A DNA stretch of 64,000 nt from contig CBCPMW010000014.1 in assembly GCA_965120375.1 (NCBI GenBank), positions 1-64,000 on the forward strand. Direction: 5' to 3'. Each line of letters begins with the position of its first letter. Position 1 is the stretch's first letter. Shown here in pieces: positions 1-6,494 of the stretch. This DNA comes from CASPLG01 sp965120375 (GTDB taxonomy: Bacteria; Bacillota; Clostridia; Oscillospirales; Acutalibacteraceae). The notes beneath the pieces are model-generated. The model saw nothing but the letters and a program-made list of their open reading frames with translations, was not told the DNA's origin and did not search any database. The position numbers and the translations under genes are program-made.

Positions 1-414
1 CGATGGTTGAGAAGACCAGTTGTGAAGGTAACGTCCAGATGCAAAGGTGACCCTGAAACCGAGAAGAATTTGATTTATAAAGAGCTCGTGAGATTGCGCC
101 ACTGGGGATTCAGCTGTGCCCTAAAAAACTCGAATGAGGGTTGTATATTGCATCCTACGATAACAGTGGAATGCAGCAAGGAAGACTACGACCTGCTGAC
201 ATATCAGCTTGCGTTTGACAAAAGCATTCCAAAACTACACAGATCAGCAATTAAACTTTTGTTGGAGAAATGTAGGAAGCTGGTCGACACAGGGTTTTTA
301 GACTACGAAGACCGAAAAGAAATAACCAAAATGCTGTTCAAGCTAGACGGACGTCCATTTAGTGAAAAGTGGTACCGTACGAGCGGAGATACGAGTTGTT
401 ACTGGTGGTGGTGA
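1..414 (+). CDS. Unknown protein, 5'-truncated; divergent YDW-family member
   Basis: The reading frame is open from the first base of the window, so this is the C-terminal part of a longer protein; about 137 codons are visible. I do not recognise a known family. Its middle and end (CILHPTITVE, then EDYDLL, a short acidic stretch and a Lys/Arg-rich helix ending DRKEITKMLFKL) align by eye with the conserved core of the proteins at 1344, 2137 and 2808. The order matches too: strand with W/T-x-I, Y-D-W/L, acidic loop, helix, 'dr-E-I' helix. The end has an odd run of three Trp codons before the stop. A strong hairpin terminator follows 20 nt later, so it is probably the last gene of its transcript. 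Function unknown. The family link is an inference from weak similarity. Confidence 0.6.
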   Translation, partial: RWLRRPVVKVTSRCKGDPETEKNLIYKELVRLRHWGFSCALKNSNEGCILHPTITVECSKEDYDLLTYQLAFDKSIPKLHRSAIKLLLEKCRKLVDTGFLDYEDRKEITKMLFKLDGRPFSEKWYRTSGDTSCYWWW

Positions 415-433
415 TACCCCAGTCTAATACAGT

Positions 434-460
434 GGAGCGTCTTATGACGCTCCGTTTTTT
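434..460 (+). terminator. Rho-independent terminator after the first gene
   Basis: A perfect 8-bp stem, GGAGCGTC / GACGCTCC, with a TTAT loop is followed by G and six T residues. It lies 20 nt after the stop codon at 414. Confidence 0.9.
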
Positions 461-486
461 GATTATTAGACAAGGTTTTTACAGAA

Positions 487-529
487 TTTACAATTTATTA
501 ATACAAAACTATAAATATTATGATACAAT
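487..529 (+). promoter_or_regulatory. Putative extended -10 promoter of the lipoprotein gene
   Basis: TGaTACAAT at 521-529 is an extended -10 element. The upstream block, starting TTTACAATTTATTAA at 487, is nearly identical in sequence and spacing to the block before the gene at 2137 and is partly shared with the one before 1344. The 31-bp gap from TTTACA to the hexamer is too long for a normal -35, so recognition probably rests on the TGn extension. Confidence 0.6.
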
Positions 530-580
530 CAGACCGCGGAGGAGCTTGGGGAATTTTAAATTTAAAAAGGGGAATCGAGC

Positions 581-1219
581 ATGTATTTTAAATATTTTGT
601 GGCAAAAACTCTGGTAACAGGAATGTTAGGTTTGGCAGCAGCTGGGACCATTTTAGGGTGTTCGAATGGAGAGCCATCAGCTGGCAATCCGCAGGAAGAA
701 TCAGAAGGCCTGCTGACTTCAGGAAGTTTGAGTAACTTTACTCGCCTTCTTGTGGATGGTTTCACCAAGACGGAAGAATTTGGTGTACCCGTGCTAATGC
801 CAAATGAAAGCTGCTGGATTTACGATGAAAGTGAGAGAGAAATGCGTTTCGAAGAGATAGAGAGTGTGATGCGAAGTATAATACCAGAAGACCTGGATCA
901 ACTGGGTGGGACCGAGTTTGAACTTGCTTCTGAGGATTTCGGGATATTGGATGCTACATTGAAATATAGTGTTAAAGAAGCGGTACAAAGAAGGGATATG
1001 GGCGCGATGTCTATGTTGGCTCGGCTGAATTGGTTAAAAGAGGTGGTAAGAACGGCGGTATTCGATCCGGAAGCTTACAGAGAAATGTTGGCAGAGCTGA
1101 CGATGATATTAGAATATCCTGATAGCACGCAAGAGTTTTGTACGCGAGTGACCTTGAAATATCTTGGATTGGAACCCGCTCATATTAATCGGATTATTTT
1201 AACTATGCAAAACATGTGA
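581..1219 (+). CDS. Putative lipoprotein, unknown function
   Basis: A 212-residue protein that I do not recognise. The N-terminus has a Lys at residue 9, a hydrophobic stretch and a lipobox ending ILGC, with the Cys near residue 27, so it should be a lipid-anchored surface protein. Next comes a short Ser/Gly/Glu-rich linker, then a mainly helical domain rich in Glu, Leu and Met. The C-terminal helices (ARLNWLKEVV, then EAYREMLAEL) faintly resemble the terminal helices of the neighbouring YDW paralogues, too weakly to claim homology. The ATG at 581 follows AAAGGGG at a normal distance. The gene has its own promoter-like block upstream, and a short inverted repeat (AACTAAC / GTTAGTT, 1221-1239) directly after the stop. 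Confidence 0.7.
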   Translation: MYFKYFVAKTLVTGMLGLAAAGTILGCSNGEPSAGNPQEESEGLLTSGSLSNFTRLLVDGFTKTEEFGVPVLMPNESCWIYDESEREMRFEEIESVMRSIIPEDLDQLGGTEFELASEDFGILDATLKYSVKEAVQRRDMGAMSMLARLNWLKEVVRTAVFDPEAYREMLAELTMILEYPDSTQEFCTRVTLKYLGLEPAHINRIILTMQNM

Positions 1220-1271
1220 TAACTAACTGGGGGTTAGTTAAAATAAAAGTTTATAAATTGTTCAAAGATTG

Positions 1272-1303
1272 TTAACAAAAAATCCAAAAAATTATGGTAT
1301 AAT
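1272..1303 (+). promoter_or_regulatory. Putative extended -10 promoter of the gene at 1344
   Basis: TGgTATAAT at 1295-1303 is an extended -10. TTAACA at 1272-1277 lies 20 bp upstream of the hexamer, the same as before the gene at 2137. The following leader (AAACTGTAAAGAAG, then AGGAGATGT) also matches the leader of that paralogue, so promoter and leader look duplicated with the gene. Confidence 0.65.
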
Positions 1304-1343
1304 TAAACTGTAAAGAAGTTTAATTTATGAGGAGATGTTACTT

Positions 1344-1934
1344 ATGGTAGAGACAATAGCAGCAGTTGCAGTGTTAGTTATAACAATTGCGGGGCTTTGT
1401 GTGCTTAAGAGTTTTGGGGTTGATATTGACTGGAATAAAGTTAATGCTAACTGGAGTACAGTTTCACCAGCAAATCGGGTGCTGAACCTTGATGGCAGGT
1501 ACATGTCCTACAACTTGCGTGAAGGTGAAACTGCTGGATACAGGGATAGGACAATAGTGGTTGGTAAATGCAGAAAAGCAAAACAGAGGGCAGTGGAACT
1601 GCAAAGAAATATAGATTTGATGAGTTTGTTGTACGATGAAACGGACTGTTTTCGCTATTCAAACTGTACCTGGACGATCAAATATAACGGCAGACACTAC
1701 GATTGGAACTTGAAGAATGTTGTGTATGACGGGGATATGAAAAACGACTGGCATAGTAAACGAGATTTCGAATTTATAGCGGGGAAGCTAGCAAAACTAG
1801 AAAATGGGACATTCAGTGCATGGGATAGGCAAGAGATCAAATCAAAGAGAGATGACCTTAGGAGAGAGTACAATAGAATAGATGGAAATAGAAAGAGAAA
1901 AGGGAACAAAAATAGAGGAAGGAGATATTATTAG
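1344..1934 (+). CDS. YDW-family membrane-anchored protein A
   Basis: A 196-residue protein of unknown function. I chose the ATG at 1344 because AGGAG ends nine bases upstream; the in-frame ATG at 1335 touches the Shine-Dalgarno. Residues about 3-22 form one hydrophobic membrane segment. The core spans roughly residues 75-175: an 'RAVELQRNID' helix, the strand CTWTIKY, the motif GRHYDW, an acidic loop, SKRDFEF and a helix ending WDRQEIKSKRDDLRREYNR. The same order of motifs is seen in the proteins at 2137 and 2808. The C-terminus is strongly basic (KRKGNKNRGRR), unlike its paralogues. It has its own promoter and terminator. No enzyme motif is visible; a structural or binding role is possible but unproven. 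Confidence 0.8.
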   Translation: MVETIAAVAVLVITIAGLCVLKSFGVDIDWNKVNANWSTVSPANRVLNLDGRYMSYNLREGETAGYRDRTIVVGKCRKAKQRAVELQRNIDLMSLLYDETDCFRYSNCTWTIKYNGRHYDWNLKNVVYDGDMKNDWHSKRDFEFIAGKLAKLENGTFSAWDRQEIKSKRDDLRREYNRIDGNRKRKGNKNRGRRYY

Positions 1935-1995
1935 TTAATAAGAAGATAATTCTACATGTACCGGTATGATAATGCTGATTTTAGTATTGTGATTG

Positions 1996-2040
1996 AAAAG
2001 AGCAAGGTTTAAGAACTTAGGTCCTGCTCTTTTTATTTTT
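1996..2040 (+). terminator. Rho-independent terminator after protein A gene
   Basis: AAAGAGCAaGG pairs with CC-TGCTCTTT across a loop of about 14 nt, followed by TTTTTATTTTT. It lies about 60 nt after the stop at 1934. Confidence 0.8.
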
Positions 2041-2057
2041 AGAATTCGGAGTGATTG

Positions 2058-2100
2058 TTTACAATTTATTAACAAAAAATATAAAATATTATGATATAAT
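2058..2100 (+). promoter_or_regulatory. Putative extended -10 promoter of the gene at 2137
   Basis: TGaTATAAT at 2092-2100 is an extended -10. The block from TTTACA (2058) to the hexamer is almost the same as at 487-529: same length, same TTTACAATTTATTAA start. TTAACA at 2069-2074 is conserved with 1272-1277. Confidence 0.65.
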
Positions 2101-2136
2101 AAAAGTGTAAAGAAATCTATAAGGAGATGTAAAGTT

Positions 2137-2658
2137 ATGAACGGATGCGTTGCAGGGGTTGTTGTTGGAGGACTAGCAGTAGCGGGGCTGGTTGGGCTTG
2201 CTTTAAGTTCGTCTTGCGGGGTTACAGTAGACTGTAGCATAGTACAACCAGAGTTTACTCGCGAAATAAGTGTCGAGAGGGGGGCAGCCTACAACCTTGG
2301 TGCGGATATTGATGGCGCTGGGCGGTATATGTTATACGTTGAAAGGTGTAGAGGGGGCAGAAAACGCGAACTAAGACGTAATATTAGGCTGCTGGAATTC
2401 ATACTTGACGAAGTAACTAACTACAGCCCGCACTTGTGCAGATGGAAGATATCATACAGGGGTCACCGGTACGACTGGTCTACGCGTAATGTAAGGTTTG
2501 CGGATAATATGGAAAAGAAAAGCAAGGATGACTTCCGTTTTGTTGCATCTATGTTGCAGAAACTTGCAGAGGGTAGGTTCTGTGAATCTGTGGACAAAGT
2601 TGCAGTACAGCAAAAATTAGCGTCCCTAAGAAGGGAACTTAACAGGCTGAGTCGGTAG
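2137..2658 (+). CDS. YDW-family membrane-anchored protein B
   Basis: A 173-residue protein of unknown function and the closest paralogue of the protein at 1344. ATG follows AAGGAGATGT. Residues about 5-24 are a Gly/Ala/Val/Leu-rich hydrophobic segment ending in SSSCG, so a lipobox-like cleavage cannot be fully excluded. The core begins with ELRRNIRLLE, then LCRWKISY, the motif GHRYDW, a short acidic loop, SKDDFRF, and two helices ending SLRRELNRL. The alignment with protein A is continuous over about 90 residues, with the same aromatic and charged positions. It has its own promoter block upstream and a strong hairpin downstream. Confidence 0.8.
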   Translation: MNGCVAGVVVGGLAVAGLVGLALSSSCGVTVDCSIVQPEFTREISVERGAAYNLGADIDGAGRYMLYVERCRGGRKRELRRNIRLLEFILDEVTNYSPHLCRWKISYRGHRYDWSTRNVRFADNMEKKSKDDFRFVASMLQKLAEGRFCESVDKVAVQQKLASLRRELNRLSR

Positions 2659-2677
2659 ATATTTTTGCTGAGCTGAA

Positions 2678-2723
2678 AAACTCCAAAGACCATGGGGATG
2701 AGATTCATTGGTTTTTGGAGTTT
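2678..2723 (+). terminator. Long hairpin terminator after protein B gene
   Basis: AAACTCCAAAGACCA pairs over 15 positions (one G-T) with TGGTTTTTGGAGTTT, with a 16-nt loop. The downstream tract is TTTAATTT, so termination may be imperfect. A-rich sequence on the left side could let it work in both directions. Confidence 0.65.
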
Positions 2724-2807
2724 AATTTGGAAGTAAGGTAATTTTTACGGATTATTAATGGGAACTACGGTGTTTAGTTACGTTTATTTTTAGGAGGCAT
2801 CGATACT

Positions 2808-3563
2808 ATGAAGGATGTTGTTGCGGGGGCTTTATGTCTTTTTGGAACATGTCTTGCATTTCTTGTAGGGTATTTGGTTATTGGATATTGTAAAGGTAAT
2901 GAAGGACGACCAGATTACAAAAAGATTCACCTCGGACAAGAATGTGTGGCTTATAAAGTTATAGAAATGCAAGATTTTTTGGGAAAAGAATTTTTATGTG
3001 TTAGTTTGAAAGATGGTGTGACAACACTAAGGGAGGAGAAAAAGAGAAATGCTGAATCAATCAAAAGATTGCAACATGCATTATCTAAAGGGGTTAAACC
3101 ACGGCTTGGATATATCGTAGAATATGGTGACCATCAGTATAATTGGGAAAAAGAGATTTTGTTTGACAAGAATATGAAAGACGAAAGCAAGCGTAATTTT
3201 AGGATCATGTCGGGTATATTTAGAAAAATGTCTTCTGCGGGGTACGAAAGTTACTATGATCTCGAGGAAGTTTTAGAAAAATTTGAGCCGAAAACACAAA
3301 AGTTTAGTTTTGGAATTAGTTTTACTAGTGCAAGTAATAAACCAAGTGAAAACTATTACGGACGCGGAAACCGCAGAAGCGGCATTAATGTTTCCCGTGA
3401 TGATGACTGCTACTATAGTGACTCAGAGGAAGATAGTTGTTCTAACGATCATAATGGAAACTATTACGGACGCGGAAACTGCAGAAGCGGCATTAATGTT
3501 TCCCGTGATGGTGACTGCTGCTCTAGTGACTCAGAGGAAGATAGTAATTCTAATGTATGTTAA
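2808..3563 (+). CDS. YDW-family membrane-anchored protein C with C-terminal tandem repeats
   Basis: A 251-residue protein of unknown function. ATG follows TAGGAGG. Residues about 4-26 are a membrane segment, followed by a soluble part. The core at about residues 75-160 has YIVEYGDHQYNW, FDKNMKDES, KRNFRIM and a final helical pair, matching proteins A and B. The last 70 residues are unique: two copies of a 36-residue unit beginning NYYGRGN, continuing with RSGINVSRD and ending in an acidic SDSEEDS block. Cysteines are frequent in the second copy. The tail looks disordered and highly charged. A short perfect hairpin follows two bases after the stop. Confidence 0.8.
   Translation: MKDVVAGALCLFGTCLAFLVGYLVIGYCKGNEGRPDYKKIHLGQECVAYKVIEMQDFLGKEFLCVSLKDGVTTLREEKKRNAESIKRLQHALSKGVKPRLGYIVEYGDHQYNWEKEILFDKNMKDESKRNFRIMSGIFRKMSSAGYESYYDLEEVLEKFEPKTQKFSFGISFTSASNKPSENYYGRGNRRSGINVSRDDDCYYSDSEEDSCSNDHNGNYYGRGNCRSGINVSRDGDCCSSDSEEDSNSNVC
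3351..3563 (+). repeat. 108-bp tandem repeat, two copies, in frame
   Basis: Unit 1 is 3351-3458 and unit 2 starts at 3459 and runs to the stop codon. The DNA is nearly identical over the first 80 bases of each unit (starting AACTATTACGGACGCGGAAA). The period is exactly 36 codons, so the repeat keeps the reading frame. Confidence 0.9.
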
Positions 3564-3564
3564 A

Positions 3565-3586
3565 CGTAGATGAGAAAACATCTACG
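3565..3586 (+). other. Perfect short hairpin directly after the stop of protein C
   Basis: CGTAGATG and CATCTACG pair perfectly around an AGAAAA loop. No T-tract follows, so it is not a normal intrinsic terminator. It lies between the protein C gene and the two small membrane protein genes and could be an RNA stability or processing element. Confidence 0.55.
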
Positions 3587-3635
3587 CACAGGCTAGATTG
3601 CTCGGTTGTAAGTTTGAAATTTTTTATTTTACTAG

Positions 3636-3930
3636 GAGTACGAGTAAGGAGGTGGCCGGGAATGTGGGGAGCTATAGGAAAAGTAATTGTAGGAATATTC
3701 GCAACCGTCGGGGTTATTACTACGATTGTGTTTGGTGCTGGTTGTGTGTTGGTAAAGACGGGTCGTTTACGTCCAATAACCCTTGAGTTCACAGAATAAA
3801 GATGTGTGACGGAAGGATATAAATGCACAGGAGAAGTTACCACATCGAGTACGAGTAAGGAGTTGACCAGAATGTTGGGAGTTATAGGAAAAGGAATTGT
3901 AGGAGTATTCGCAATCATCGGATTCGTTGT
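3636..3930 (+). repeat. Direct duplication covering RBS, start codon and membrane segment of two small genes
   Basis: Copy 1 (about 3636-3719) and copy 2 (about 3847-3930) both begin GAGTACGAGTAAGGAG. They stay alignable through the ATG and the following Ile/Gly/Lys-Val/Ile/Gly codons, with a one-base indel just before the ATG. Each copy therefore carries its own ribosome binding site and start. Confidence 0.85.
3662..3799 (+). CDS. Small membrane protein, tandem copy 1
   Basis: A predicted 45-residue protein. The ATG at 3662 is preceded by AAGGAGGTGG, so the longer frame upstream is unlikely to be coding. Almost all of it is one hydrophobic segment (residues about 3-30, starting MWGAIGKVIVGIFA), followed by a short tail with Lys/Arg and an acidic end (LEFTE). 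The first 20 residues match the protein at 3872. I do not recognise it. A small membrane peptide, such as a toxin, bacteriocin-like peptide or membrane-protein partner, is possible, but nothing proves this. Confidence 0.55.
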   Translation: MWGAIGKVIVGIFATVGVITTIVFGAGCVLVKTGRLRPITLEFTE

Positions 3931-4192
3931 TACTGTGGGTTTGGCAATGTTTTATTATTGGTTTAGTTGTAGTCCAGCCCCTAAAAAAGCACAAACTGGA
4001 TCAGAATCTGGAATGCACGCTGGACCAAGCTTCGGAGCGCACGCTAGATCAGAATCTGGAATGCACGCTAGGCCTACGGACTACCGAAAGTTTGCAGAGC
4101 CGTGTGAGCCGCCACCGCAATACAGGAACGCAGAAACAACAAAAGGCACCACAACAGACGGAACAAAATACCGCGTCGAGGAGCCGGTATAG
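3872..4192 (+). CDS. Small membrane protein with repeat-bearing tail, tandem copy 2
   Basis: A predicted 106-residue protein. The start at 3872 lies behind AAGGAG, at the same point as in the tandem copy. The N-terminus (MLGVIGKGIVGVFAIIGFVV) is a membrane segment of about 28 residues ending in YYWFSC. The tail of about 75 residues is hydrophilic, with a near repeat (SESGMHAG and SESGMHAR, joined by SFGAHAR) and a Pro-rich patch. Copy 1 lacks this tail. Function unknown. The gene ends 11 nt before the CCA end of the tRNA-Arg on the other strand. Confidence 0.6.
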   Translation: MLGVIGKGIVGVFAIIGFVVTVGLAMFYYWFSCSPAPKKAQTGSESGMHAGPSFGAHARSESGMHARPTDYRKFAEPCEPPPQYRNAETTKGTTTDGTKYRVEEPV

Positions 4193-4203
4193 ATAAACAA
4201 AAC

Positions 4204-4280
4204 TGGTGCGCCCGGAGGGACTCGAACCCCCAGCGTTTTGGTCCGTAGCCAAACCCTCTATCCAATTGAGGTACGGGCGC
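4204..4280 (-). tRNA. tRNA-Arg(ACG)
   Basis: On the minus strand the gene reads GCGCCCG at the 5' end and CGGGCGC-A-CCA at the 3' end, with a GGTTCGAGTCC T-arm and an anticodon loop CTACGGA, giving ACG. CCA is encoded. It sits at the boundary between the unknown accessory genes and the polysaccharide cluster. tRNA genes often serve as integration points, but no direct repeat marking an attachment site is visible in the window. Confidence 0.95.
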
Positions 4281-4567
4281 AAACAGGGAAATTATATCAA
4301 AAAATTCAAAAGTAGTCAAACGAAAAAGATATATTCATACAAATTAGACAATTGAAATAAAATTGGTTAAAAATTAAAGTTTAAATTGAATAAATATTTC
4401 TGAAAACTGAATTTTACTTCACTCGAATCAAGATTAAAAGCATGATGAACTGATATCATTCCAGGCAAGCTATTAATATGGCTGCAGGGGATGATATTTA
4501 CTTTTTGAGTTTCAATTGATATACTTTTCCATGGGTTTGGTAGTAGCAAATTTAGGGGGAGATTTTC
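4281..4567. other. AT-rich intergenic region before the polysaccharide cluster
   Basis: About 290 bp without a convincing gene. It must contain the promoter of the polysaccharide genes, but I see no clear -35/-10 pair. The only clear signal is TTAGGGGGAG at about 4552-4561, the ribosome binding site of the next gene. Confidence 0.5.
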
Positions 4568-5581
4568 ATGCAAAAGTCTGGGATTAAGGTTTCTGTAGTA
4601 ATTCCGGTTAGAAATGAAGAAAAATATATAAATGCGTGTATAGAATCAGTGTTATCTCAGGATTATTGTAGTGAAAATTTAGAGGTTATAATTGTAGACG
4701 GGGATTCTTCTGATTCAACTTCTGAAATTGTAAAAAGTTATATGCGAAAATATGAATTTATCCGACTTCTAAAAAATCCAAAAAAGTTTGTACAGCATGC
4801 GCTAAATATAGGAATGAAATCTGCAACAGGTGAATATATAGTTCGCTTGGACGCACACAGTAAATATGCAAATAATTATATAACAAAATGTATCCAATAT
4901 TTAGAAAAAACAGGTGTAACTAATGTTGGAGGTCCGATGCGTGCAAGCTATAAAACGGACGAAAACGGAAAGATTATAGGAGTTCAGAATGTTATAGCAG
5001 CAGCGTATTATTCTAAATTTGCACTTGGCGGAGGAAAAAATCACGAAGAAAATTATGAAGGTTTAACGGACACAGTTTTTTTAGGGGCATTTCGAAAAAA
5101 AGATATCGAAAAGCTGAATTATTACGATGATCGATTGATAAGGAACGAAGATGATGACTTGTGTTTTAGGATGATAGAGAATGGAATGAAAATTTATATA
5201 ACTCCGGAAATAAAAAGTGAATACTACCCTAGAAACAACTATAAAGATTTGTTTAAACAGTATTTTGAATATGGATTATGGAAGGTTGCAGTAATTAAAA
5301 AACATAAAAAACCAGCAAGAATATCGCATTTAATACCGATAATGTTTGTGATTTTTTTAGTTTTGTTTTCTATATTATCCTTTTTTAGTAAGACAATTTT
5401 AGCTTTTTTTCTATCCGTTTTGGGAATATATTTATTGCTGGATGTCTATTTTTCGTTTAGAAACGAGAAAATAAAGAAAATTTCTGATAACTTGAGGTTA
5501 GTGGCAATTCATTTTATTTTGCATGTTTCGTATGGGTTAGGGTTTTTTGTGGGCATATTTAAATTTCGGAATTTCAAGTGA
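4568..5581 (+). CDS. Glycosyltransferase family 2 with C-terminal membrane segments
   Basis: A 337-residue enzyme of the GT-A fold, likely adding a sugar to a lipid-linked polysaccharide intermediate at the inner face of the membrane. It shows the start strand VSVVIPVRNEE (residues 8-18), IIVDGDSSDSTS (41-52), the metal-binding RLDAHS at about 93-98, and an acidic NEDDDLCFRM block near 195 that carries the likely base. The last 90 residues contain hydrophobic segments (about 252-297 and 312-332). This layout resembles ExoA-like succinoglycan glucosyltransferases. It is the first gene of the surface polysaccharide cluster. Sugar specificity cannot be read from the sequence. Confidence 0.88.
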   Translation: MQKSGIKVSVVIPVRNEEKYINACIESVLSQDYCSENLEVIIVDGDSSDSTSEIVKSYMRKYEFIRLLKNPKKFVQHALNIGMKSATGEYIVRLDAHSKYANNYITKCIQYLEKTGVTNVGGPMRASYKTDENGKIIGVQNVIAAAYYSKFALGGGKNHEENYEGLTDTVFLGAFRKKDIEKLNYYDDRLIRNEDDDLCFRMIENGMKIYITPEIKSEYYPRNNYKDLFKQYFEYGLWKVAVIKKHKKPARISHLIPIMFVIFLVLFSILSFFSKTILAFFLSVLGIYLLLDVYFSFRNEKIKKISDNLRLVAIHFILHVSYGLGFFVGIFKFRNFK

Positions 5582-5603
5582 GAATTTTAAGGAGTAGCGT
5601 TTT

Positions 5604-6494
5604 ATGGATAAAAAAGAAGAAAAAATTAAGCTAAATCCGGATCAAATACGAAAACTTCAGCTAAAAAGTCTTGAAATACTAGATTATTTTAAAGAATTTT
5701 GTGAAAAAAACAATTTACTTTTTTATCTTTGTGGAGGATGCTGTATAGGAGCTTTGCGCCACAAAGGATTTATTCCTTGGGATGATGATATTGACGTTTT
5801 TATGCCTCGAGATGATTATGAAAAACTGTATAATTTATGGAACAAAAAAGCTGATAACGAAAGGTTTTTGTGTTTAAGGACAAATGAAAAAAAGTTTTTT
5901 GGGAATATCTTTATTACAATTTCAGATAATTCTACAACTTTAATAAAACCGTACCAAAAGAATCTTGATATTCCGCATGGGTTGGTTATGGACGTGTTCC
6001 CTCTGGATGGTTGTCCAGAACATAAAATTAAGCGTAAAATTCAAAAAATTTGGGCACTTGTTTACTCACTTTATATGGCGCAAATTCCACCTGTTAACCA
6101 TGGAAAACTTGTAAATTTAGCAGGCAAAATTCTTTTAGGGATAATTCCGGGAAGAAGGTTTAGGTATAGAATTGCAAGGTATGCAGAAAAAAAGATGAGT
6201 AAATACAGTATGAAATCCTGCAAAAGAGTAACAGAACTTTGTGCGGGACCTGGGTACATGAGAAATGAATATCCTGTATCTGCTTTTAAGTCAGCAGTCT
6301 ATAAAGAATTTGAGAATAGAAGTGTACCAATTCCCTGTGGATATGATGAATACTTAAAAATGGCTTTTGGAGATTATATGAAAATTCCACCTAAGGATGA
6401 ACAAACTCCTCATCATGATATAATTTTTATAGATTTAGAAAACAGTTATAAAAAATATAAAGGAATTAAATATTTAATGGAGGAAAAAATATGA
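5604..6494 (+). CDS. LicD-family phosphotransferase
   Basis: A 296-residue member of the LicD nucleotidyltransferase-like family, which moves phosphocholine or ribitol phosphate from a CDP carrier onto a glycan. The N-terminal signature is complete: CGGCCIGALRHKGFIPWDDD at residues 43-62, continuing IDVFMPRDDYEKL. The gene overlaps the TarI-like gene by 4 nt (ATGA), and a TarJ-like gene follows. No choline kinase or choline transporter is seen. Inference: the donor is CDP-ribitol, as for the related eukaryotic fukutin-type enzymes, and the product carries ribitol phosphate. RBS AAGGAG precedes the ATG. Confidence 0.88.
   Translation: MDKKEEKIKLNPDQIRKLQLKSLEILDYFKEFCEKNNLLFYLCGGCCIGALRHKGFIPWDDDIDVFMPRDDYEKLYNLWNKKADNERFLCLRTNEKKFFGNIFITISDNSTTLIKPYQKNLDIPHGLVMDVFPLDGCPEHKIKRKIQKIWALVYSLYMAQIPPVNHGKLVNLAGKILLGIIPGRRFRYRIARYAEKKMSKYSMKSCKRVTELCAGPGYMRNEYPVSAFKSAVYKEFENRSVPIPCGYDEYLKMAFGDYMKIPPKDEQTPHHDIIFIDLENSYKKYKGIKYLMEEKI

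Noticed and set aside
1221..1239. AACTAAC-TGGGG-GTTAGTT as a terminator or an integron-type recombination site
   Set aside because: The stem is short with no T-tract on the plus strand, and the repeats do not fit the conserved integron core GTTRRRY; no integrase is visible.
3283..3573. Alternative frame of 96 codons across the tandem repeat of protein C
   Set aside because: It arises because the 108-bp repeat keeps a second frame open; no ribosome binding site, and the protein C frame has the membrane segment and the family core.
3550..3994. Minus-strand open frames opposite the small duplicated membrane genes
   Set aside because: They mirror the duplicated DNA and lack ribosome binding sites; the plus-strand frames have AAGGAGG or AAGGAG before ATG.
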